From NCBI GenBank assembly GCA_021372185.1, contig JAJFUY010000172.1:1-5312 (forward strand): a stretch of 5,312 nucleotides of DNA, in the 5' to 3' direction. The notes below the pieces were generated by a model. It worked only from the letters and a program-made list of their open reading frames with translations. It did not search any database and was not told the DNA's origin. This stretch comes from Chlamydiales bacterium. Lineage in GTDB: Bacteria; Chlamydiota; Chlamydiia; Chlamydiales; FEN-1388. Within the stretch, counting starts at the first letter, position 1, and each line of letters opens with the position of its first letter. Both the position numbers and the translations under genes were made by a program. Shown here in pieces: positions 4,788 through 5,312 of the stretch.

Positions 4788-5312
4788 ATGATGGATTTAG
4801 ATATGTCGCGTCCAGGGAGTGAGTTGTTCCCAGAAGCGCCTATAGCACCAAGTGCACAATACAACTCATATCAAGACGTAAATATGGATCAAGTCGTCGA
4901 TGATCCTTTAAATGCGGGCGTAAATCAGCCAGACGTCGCCGGTCAGGTGCAATTGTCCGATAAGGAAATGAACTTTCGGGCATTACGTGATGAAGCCGCC
5001 AAGTTGAAGGAAGAAGCAAGCTATTGGAAAGGACAAGCCGAAGCTTACGCAAAAATTCCAACGCGTCAGCCAGAATCAGCGCAGCCAACTCAAGATGATG
5101 CTTTAACTGCATTAGATTGGGACGATTCGCGCGACGTTCAGAAGGCTTTTAATGCTATTAGGCAGGAAAACATCAGACTTCGTGAAGAAATCAAAGATGC
5201 TCTTACTGCTATAGAAACAAAGTCACAACGTCAAGACTGGAACAACATGGTCACTCAGCACGTACCGCAACTCACTAGTAAAAACCCGATATTTGCCGAG
5301 ATGATTCAAAAA
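4788..5312 (+). CDS. Phage scaffolding-like coiled-coil protein (3' end beyond window)
   Basis: 175 codons are open to the right edge. AAAGGA lies 6 nt before ATG 4788. A second ATG follows directly. An in-frame TGA at 4737 and the lack of another start rule out a longer form. Residues 1-55 are Pro/Asp/Asn-rich and probably disordered. Residues 56-88 form a heptad-like helix (LSDKEMNFRALRDEAAKLKE, continuing to AEAYA). Residues 89-105 are a Pro/Gln linker. Residues about 110-150 form a second helix (DVQKAFNAIRQENIRLREEI) after the acidic LDWDD. The NFRALRDEAAKLKEE style of coiled coil, placed after portal, is characteristic of internal scaffolding proteins that direct capsid assembly and leave before DNA packaging. 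A coat gene would be expected next. It could instead be another coiled-coil virion protein. Confidence 0.65.
   Translation, partial: MMDLDMSRPGSELFPEAPIAPSAQYNSYQDVNMDQVVDDPLNAGVNQPDVAGQVQLSDKEMNFRALRDEAAKLKEEASYWKGQAEAYAKIPTRQPESAQPTQDDALTALDWDDSRDVQKAFNAIRQENIRLREEIKDALTAIETKSQRQDWNNMVTQHVPQLTSKNPIFAEMIQK

Noticed and set aside
4744..4941. CGGGCGT-N13-GTCGCCG occurring at 4744-4770 and 4915-4941
   Set aside because: The two 7-mers match at identical spacing and the copies are 171 bp apart in the same frame, but the middle is unrelated and one copy is non-coding. Probably chance or a remnant duplication; not strong enough to claim.

Overview
The window looks like a piece of a tailed bacteriophage (or prophage) genome from an AT-rich bacterial host. 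The marker is a 657-residue P22-type portal protein. It is followed in the same direction by a row of small, tightly packed genes and then by the start of a scaffolding-like coiled-coil protein. Strong Shine-Dalgarno sequences and ATGA stop/start overlaps point to a bacterial virus. The host cannot be named from the sequence.

Layout. Positions 1-498 (minus strand, running off the left edge) encode a winged-helix replication-initiator-like protein that has no complete ORF inside the window. Its coding sequence contains 23-bp tandem repeats (61-116) that look like iterons, with a T-rich (A-rich on the coding strand) flank, as in a lambda O/ori arrangement. Positions 499-760 are a control region. 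It holds a large palindrome (536-590) that reads as a leftward intrinsic terminator, possible extended -10 promoters inside the palindrome arms, a rightward intrinsic terminator (592-626), and a T-rich 19-bp element just before the portal gene that recurs upstream of the scaffold gene. Positions 761-4242 are one continuous rightward gene string: portal, a histidine-rich protein, three small helical proteins, a 38-residue Lys-rich peptide and an 81-residue protein. After a 39-bp gap come a 136-residue unknown protein (4282-4692), a 95-bp gap carrying the second copy of the T-rich element, and the scaffold-like gene (4788 to the right edge).

How it fits together. Replication (leftward) and virion assembly (rightward) diverge from a compact control region. 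In P22 the portal gene is followed directly by scaffold and coat. Here seven extra small genes lie between portal and scaffold, and four consecutive ones share a short helix motif (roughly ExERxxHE). They may be a locally duplicated family of small virion or assembly proteins, which is the least explained part of the window. No terminase, coat, integrase, lysis, tRNA or CRISPR feature is visible.
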